From IMG/VR virus record IMGVR_UViG_3300043449_000529, positions 1 through 42,594 of that record: a stretch of 42,594 bases of DNA. One strand, given 5' to 3'. This DNA comes from a virus. The translations under genes and the position numbers were made by a program. Position 1 is the stretch's first letter; the number at the start of each line of letters is the position of its first letter. Positions 38,750-42,594 of this stretch are shown here, piece by piece. Under the pieces are notes generated by a model that saw only the letters and a list, made by a program, of their open reading frames with translations, had not been told where the DNA came from and ran no database searches.

Positions 38750-38985
38750 ACCAGCCTGAGCACGAAACAAGGATCAGCGTCTTGGAGACCAAGATTGACA
38801 CCCTCACGGAAGCCATCGAGAGAATCGAGCAGAAGCTCGACAGTATTTCCCTGAAACAGATGGATTTCGAGGTGGACTACCGAGTAGCTCGTGGTGTCGG
38901 AAGGCTCCTCGTGGCCGCTGTGGTCACCCTAGGCGGATGGTTGTCGTGGGATACCATCGTGGCCTTCCTGCACCCTAAACATTGA
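38746..38985 (+). CDS. XhlA-like lysis-associated membrane protein (79 aa)
   Basis: ATG overlapping the previous TGA. N-terminal coiled coil with heptad pattern (ISVLETKIDTLTEAIERIEQKLDSISL) followed by a C-terminal transmembrane span (LLVAAVVTLGGWLSWDTIVAFL). This matches XhlA-type proteins, which cooperate with holins. Last gene of the late operon; the terminator begins 9 bases after its stop. Confidence 0.65.
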   Translation: MNQPEHETRISVLETKIDTLTEAIERIEQKLDSISLKQMDFEVDYRVARGVGRLLVAAVVTLGGWLSWDTIVAFLHPKH

Positions 38986-38993
38986 CTCCGAAA

Positions 38994-39033
38994 AAAACCG
39001 ATAGCCTGACCCTAAGGTTGGACTATCGGTTTT
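38994..39033. terminator. Bidirectional intrinsic terminator at convergence
   Basis: An 11-bp perfect stem, AAAACCGATAG (38994-39004) with CTATCGGTTTT (39023-39033), with A tracts before and T tracts after, so it works in both directions. The 18-base loop can pair further. It lies between the end of the late operon (38985) and the end of the minus-strand operon (39146), the point where the two phage transcripts meet. Confidence 0.9.
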
Positions 39034-39047
39034 AATCGTTGTTCTTA

Positions 39048-39145
39048 GTAGCAGCCCCGTGGATGCGTCAGAACCTGGAGAGGTACCCTAGGTGCTCCCC
39101 GGTCTCTTTCGTTTACCCACGGGCCTCCCACTAGCATTCTAGGGG
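39048..39145. repeat. Spacer with imperfect inverted and direct repeats
   Basis: Between terminator and phoH no ORF is seen. AGTAGCAGCCCC (about 39047-39058) and GGGGCTACT (about 39142-39150, entering the phoH stop) are inverted repeats, and CACGGGCC occurs twice (about 39117, 39151). A perfect 12-base dyad CTAGCATTCTAG lies near 39131. Could fold as an RNA 3' end; weak otherwise. Confidence 0.3.
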
Positions 39146-39865
39146 CTACTCACGGGCCAATATCCACTCCTTGACCAATCCTGACCTCACAATGTCATCG
39201 TGTGTCATCTCAATGGTGCTGAAGGAGTCCATGCGTCTGATGGTGGACATAAGGGACTGGATGCAACTCTCCTCCCTCTTGTTGGCTAGGTCGTTCTGCC
39301 GGAAGTCACCACAGATGATGACTCGGGTGTTCTGGCCGACTCTGGTCATCACCGTGTTGATCTCCCCGTCCACCATGTTCTGGACCTCATCGATAATGAT
39401 GATGGCGTCGTCTATGGTTAGACCACGGAGGAAGCTGGTGGTGGTGAACTCAATGACCTTTTGGTCCTTCAGCCGGTTATACGTTCCAGCCCTGCTGAAA
39501 AGGTCATCCACGATAGCCGAGTAGGCAACCTCGTAGACCGCAGCCTTCTCTTGTTCTGTGCCGGGGAGGAAACCCTGTGTTCGACTGGGGACAGCCGACC
39601 TTACGATGATGACACGCTTGGCTGACTTGAGTTCCACGGCCTCATGCAGGGCGAGGTATAGGCTGAGGAAGCTCTTGCCTGTTCCTGCGTATCCGTGGAG
39701 GAGCAAGTGTTGCCCCCGGTAAAACTCCTTGAACACCCTCGATTGGTTCCAAGTCATAGGTTTGATATGGGTCAGGCTGGGTGGCTTAGGGGCAGGAGGA
39801 GAAAACCCCTCCCGCGCCCTTTGTTCACGCAGAGCCTGTCGTCGCTCTTTGCGTGGTCTCTTCAT
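39146..39865 (-). CDS. phoH: PhoH-like ATPase
   Basis: A 239-aa P-loop protein. Walker A is HGYAGTGKS near residue 57, Walker B is IIIIDEVQNM, with VRSAVPSRTQGFLPGTEQEK and VIICGDFRQNDL as PhoH family motifs. PhoH-like genes are frequent in marine phages; the biochemical role is unsettled, with links to phosphate stress and RNA metabolism. The N-terminus is basic (MKRPRKERRQALREQR). ATG 39865 overlaps the RNR stop (CGATGA); a longer reading adds nine residues with no ribosome site. Last gene of the minus-strand operon. Confidence 0.92.
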   Translation of the reverse strand: MKRPRKERRQALREQRAREGFSPPAPKPPSLTHIKPMTWNQSRVFKEFYRGQHLLLHGYAGTGKSFLSLYLALHEAVELKSAKRVIIVRSAVPSRTQGFLPGTEQEKAAVYEVAYSAIVDDLFSRAGTYNRLKDQKVIEFTTTSFLRGLTIDDAIIIIDEVQNMVDGEINTVMTRVGQNTRVIICGDFRQNDLANKREESCIQSLMSTIRRMDSFSTIEMTHDDIVRSGLVKEWILARE

Positions 39866-41868
39866 CGAATCGGACAAGCTCCGGTGGCACACTCGTCATC
39901 CAAAAGCTCCTCACTGGAATCCACCAGCTTCAGAGGCTTGAGGGTCTTGGCGTAGGCCTCGAAGGTCTCCTTGGTCACCACCTCCTGAGGGAGATAAGCG
40001 TATCCAAGGTCCTCAGCAGTCTTCGTGGGGTCATTCCGAAACAGGAAAGAGACCCCCACGTATTCATCCCAGTTGCCTTGGAGCCAGTCGATGATACCGG
40101 GGACTTCCTCGGGGGAGTAGCTGACCGTGATGGAGCAGTTGTGTTCCACGTAGCGGTCCATGAGGTACTTATAGCGTTCCAACTGACTGATGGCAGACTC
40201 GACGTTGACCTCTTTACCATCGACGACATCGAACTCAACGTCCCCATACTCGACCGGGAAGGTAACGAGGACAGCATCCTTGTTGTAAGGATCAGGGAAC
40301 ACACGGTAGCCTGACTTCTTACATTGTTTGACGATTGGATCGTGGATGCTGAACTTGATGTTGTTGAAGATGTAACGACCGAGAGGCTTATGGACACCTT
40401 CGGTTGTATCCATGATTTTACTCAGGGTCCCCGAAGGTTTCACAGTGGTTGACAGCTTGGGCAGGGGAAGCCTCAGTTCCCTCGCCATCGTGGTTGTCCC
40501 TCGACCAGCAGCATTACGAACGAGCCTGAAGGCCTTGGGGTCATTGTAATGCTCCCATGCAACGATGCCGGTCAGACCTACGCCACACAGACGCAAGAAC
40601 TCGTTGTTCTCGTGCCATGCTCGCTGCAAAATCCCATCTGTAAGCACGACGCATGTTTGACGGTAATTTGCGCGCCCAACGAGATATGTGGCCCTGTGGA
40701 GAGCCTCGGTATCACCGTTGAACGCTGCGAGGTTAATCTCAGTCAGGTTACAAAAACTGCGATTTGAGAGCAAAATCTCCGCGCATGGATTAACACCCTT
40801 GAACCAAGGTGCTCTCTTCAAAGCAGCCTGAGCATTAATCAACCCCGGCTCAGAGCCACCATTAGACATCATGGCCGTGAAGATATCCCCAAGGTCACGA
40901 CGAGAGGGCTTGTGGTAAAACAGGAGCGAGTTGTTGCTCTGTGTTCTCCACGGTGTCTCAGCAAGGTTCTTCTTGGCCTCTACGAAGGCTGGCCACTCAG
41001 GGTCACCATAAGGCACCAGACAGATTTCCGCTGATCGACGGCTGCTCAAGGTAGAACCAAGGAGGTTCATGATGTCCATGATGTCGATGCGAGTGAGGAG
41101 ATGATTGTTTCTCAGGTTGAGGATACGAACGATCTGCGTCATGGCATCCGCAATCAGTTCGTCGCCGCTGCTGATCCAACCATAGGAGGACAGTCGTGTT
41201 CCTGCCGGTCTGATCTCCGAGAAATCCAAGGTCAGCTTCTCGCAGGGTATCTTGTTGGCAAGGAGTTTACCGGGGAGCTTCGCCCATGCTTCTGCACTAT
41301 CACCAACACGGATGTGCCACTGTGCTCCCTTGATGTGGTTGTCTGAACCAACGCCAGCAGGAACACCTTCAGTGAACCATTCGACGTTATCGGGATTACC
41401 CTTGTCGTTGGCCTCACTCTTGGTGCTGCGGATTACCTCAAGTTCGATAGGTCTCGTGAAGCCATTGAGAGTGCCTGTGACAGGCTCGAAGCCCACGCCG
41501 CACCCTTGGAGCAGCAGCCAATAAGCATCCACAACGTCATGGACCGACTCCACTCGAAGAAACGAGCAGTTAAACATGGAGGCTTCACGCCTCTTTGCCA
41601 CTTCGGTCCCACCAAGCCAGAGTGTCCGACCGGAGGGTAACGCCTTCCTGCTTTTGAAGAGAACCCGAAGTTCCTCAAGTTCCTCCTCCTGTTCCTTTGT
41701 GAGCTTTTGAATCTCATTGTGCCAGCGTTTGGTCTTGGCGCGTTCCCACAGCCAACGCTGATGGTCAATCACTCGGTTGACTGTATCTTCCCAAGTCTCA
41801 AACGATCCATCAGCCTTGGGGCGGTTATAGGTTCTGCGTGTTACAATCTCTGCACGAGTGCTAACCAT
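39862..41868 (-). CDS. nrdJ: Class II (adenosylcobalamin-dependent) ribonucleotide reductase
   Basis: A 668-aa monomeric-type class II RNR, making dNTPs from ribonucleotides with B12 as radical source. Catalytic residues are in place: C101 (MFNCSFL), N360, C362 and E364 in NPCAE, and C373 (SFCNL), corresponding to C119, N406, C408, E410 and C419 of Lactobacillus RTPR (739 aa). Two C-terminal cysteines, C660 and C665, are the shuttle pair that a glutaredoxin or thioredoxin reduces. No partner small subunit is present, as expected. B12 must come from the host. ATG 41868 follows the MazG-like stop. Confidence 0.94.
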   Translation of the reverse strand: MVSTRAEIVTRRTYNRPKADGSFETWEDTVNRVIDHQRWLWERAKTKRWHNEIQKLTKEQEEELEELRVLFKSRKALPSGRTLWLGGTEVAKRREASMFNCSFLRVESVHDVVDAYWLLLQGCGVGFEPVTGTLNGFTRPIELEVIRSTKSEANDKGNPDNVEWFTEGVPAGVGSDNHIKGAQWHIRVGDSAEAWAKLPGKLLANKIPCEKLTLDFSEIRPAGTRLSSYGWISSGDELIADAMTQIVRILNLRNNHLLTRIDIMDIMNLLGSTLSSRRSAEICLVPYGDPEWPAFVEAKKNLAETPWRTQSNNSLLFYHKPSRRDLGDIFTAMMSNGGSEPGLINAQAALKRAPWFKGVNPCAEILLSNRSFCNLTEINLAAFNGDTEALHRATYLVGRANYRQTCVVLTDGILQRAWHENNEFLRLCGVGLTGIVAWEHYNDPKAFRLVRNAAGRGTTTMARELRLPLPKLSTTVKPSGTLSKIMDTTEGVHKPLGRYIFNNIKFSIHDPIVKQCKKSGYRVFPDPYNKDAVLVTFPVEYGDVEFDVVDGKEVNVESAISQLERYKYLMDRYVEHNCSITVSYSPEEVPGIIDWLQGNWDEYVGVSFLFRNDPTKTAEDLGYAYLPQEVVTKETFEAYAKTLKPLKLVDSSEELLDDECATGACPIR

Positions 41869-41871
41869 ACG

Positions 41872-42294
41872 TTACACCAAGTCCTTCAGGTCTGGGGGTT
41901 GATAGTTGGGTCCCTTGAGGACCTTGCCGTCAGGCCGCTTCTCAAGCTTGCCGTTGGTCAACTTCGACATGTTGCTCTTATGAACACGTTTGAACGCTTC
42001 ATTGAGGATCGGCGTTGGGATAGCCTGATACAGATGCTCGAAGGCATAGAGGTTGTTCACGATGTCTTCGGGATACTCATGGACACCCTTCGCTGTCGCT
42101 CCTACAAGGACATACTCAAGGTCAGTGAGTTCCTTCAGAAGTTCCATGTAGGCCTTCGCTACCTCGTCAATCTCTTCACGGATGAGCGTGTAGTGAAACT
42201 CTTTTTCCTTGGGATACATAGGGTCTCCTCGTTGGAACTGTTTGACGAGGGTGAGACGGTCGATTTCATCTGGTAGGTGCATTTGGACTGTCAT
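41872..42294 (-). CDS. MazG-like nucleotide pyrophosphohydrolase
   Basis: A 140-aa all-alpha NTP pyrophosphatase-type protein. The metal motif is EEIDEVAKAYMELLKELTDLEYVLVG (E-E-x-x-E ... E-x-x-D), followed by NNLYAFEHLYQAIPTPILNEAFKRVHKSNMSKL, a helical segment typical of phage MazG/PRA-PH-like proteins. It would clear aberrant or regulatory nucleotides during dNTP synthesis. Start overlaps the upstream stop (CAATGA) with AAGGAAAA before the ATG. It is part of the RNR group. Confidence 0.85.
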   Translation of the reverse strand: MTVQMHLPDEIDRLTLVKQFQRGDPMYPKEKEFHYTLIREEIDEVAKAYMELLKELTDLEYVLVGATAKGVHEYPEDIVNNLYAFEHLYQAIPTPILNEAFKRVHKSNMSKLTNGKLEKRPDGKVLKGPNYQPPDLKDLV

Positions 42295-42594
42295 TGGTTT
42301 TCCTTCGTCTGTTCCAGCACGGCGCGGGCGTGGCGTAGGTGCGCTACGACAACATAGGTGGCGTCTGTGTCCGCAAGGTCGTCGCTATCCGCCCGATCTG
42401 CGCTTGCTACAAACCGCCCCAGCGACTCGCGCAGCTTGTCTCGGTGCTGAATTGATTTAAGCCATCGCGCGTTTTCTTCACGCTCGCATTTATCAGCCCG
42501 CTCACGCTCGGCGGCGAGTTCGGCGCGGAGACGTGCAACTTCGTCTTCCAGAACTTCAATCAGCCTAATGTGGCCATCAACCGCAGCGCGCTCT
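42291..42594 (-). CDS. Coiled-coil protein, cut by right edge
   Basis: The last 100 codons of a minus-strand gene ending TGA at 42291. Heptad-rich helix (HIRLIEVLEDEVARLRAELAAERERADKCEREENARWLKS), then HRDKLRESLGRFVASADRADSDDL and a short C-terminal part (TYVVVAHLRHARAVLEQTKENQ). The stop overlaps the ATG of the MazG-like gene. If the window ends are joined, the frame stays open into the left end to a GTG at base 20 with a G-rich ribosome site. Small coiled-coil proteins of this type are common and unassigned. Confidence 0.6.
   Translation of the reverse strand, partial: ERAAVDGHIRLIEVLEDEVARLRAELAAERERADKCEREENARWLKSIQHRDKLRESLGRFVASADRADSDDLADTDATYVVVAHLRHARAVLEQTKENQ

Noticed and set aside
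1-42594. CRISPR arrays, insertion sequences, functional tRNA or rRNA genes
   Set aside because: No regularly spaced repeats, transposase or complete cloverleaf was seen; the only tRNA-like sequence is the attP fragment.

Overview
The window reads as an essentially complete genome of a temperate, T7-like podovirus (about 42.6 kb, roughly 53% GC by eye). Evidence: a single-subunit T7-type RNA polymerase, T7-type primase-helicase, family A DNA polymerase, gp2.5-like SSB, endonuclease I and gp6-like exonuclease, plus terminase, portal, scaffold, capsid, tail and lysis genes. A tyrosine integrase and an attP derived from tRNA-Cys indicate lysogeny. A Gram-negative host is implied by the spanin-like pair; an alphaproteobacterium is plausible but not proven. 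The set class II (B12-dependent) ribonucleotide reductase, ThyX, glutaredoxin, MazG-like enzyme and PhoH resembles that of marine SIO1/cobavirus-type podoviruses.

Layout. (1) 1-11517, minus strand: the replication and nucleotide-metabolism operon, read from the RNA polymerase gene (11517) leftward through SSB, endonuclease I, primase-helicase, DNA polymerase, an HNH homing endonuclease, ThyX, two glutaredoxin-fold proteins, exonuclease and several tiny membrane proteins, nearly all with overlapping stop/start codons. (2) 11532-13700, minus strand: a phage promoter, integrase with attP inside its 3' end, a winged-helix protein, a small unknown and a candidate host-type promoter. (3) 13701-16093, minus strand: small early genes of unknown function and a GP88-family gene. 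(4) 16094-17170: about 1.1 kb control region with a host-type promoter/operator, an AT-rich stretch, a GATC cluster, a phage promoter and a highly structured leader. (5) 17171-38985, plus strand: tail, internal virion, terminase, portal, scaffold, capsid, a large modular tail spike, a Dps-like protein, an adaptor and a lysis cassette. (6) 38994-39033: a bidirectional terminator. (7) 39146-42594, minus strand: PhoH, class II RNR, a MazG-like protein and a coiled-coil protein cut by the window edge.

How it fits together. Two perfect copies of a T7-like promoter, in opposite orientation, lie 15 bp before the RNA polymerase gene and before the structural operon. The viral polymerase therefore probably amplifies itself and the replication operon leftward and the virion genes rightward. 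Host polymerase would first transcribe the small early genes from a promoter near 16.1 kb that contains a palindromic operator. If the two window ends are joined, the leftward operon continues through the right edge to PhoH and meets the structural operon at the terminator, which supports a circular map. No CI-type repressor was recognised; the winged-helix protein beside the integrase is the best candidate for lysogeny control.
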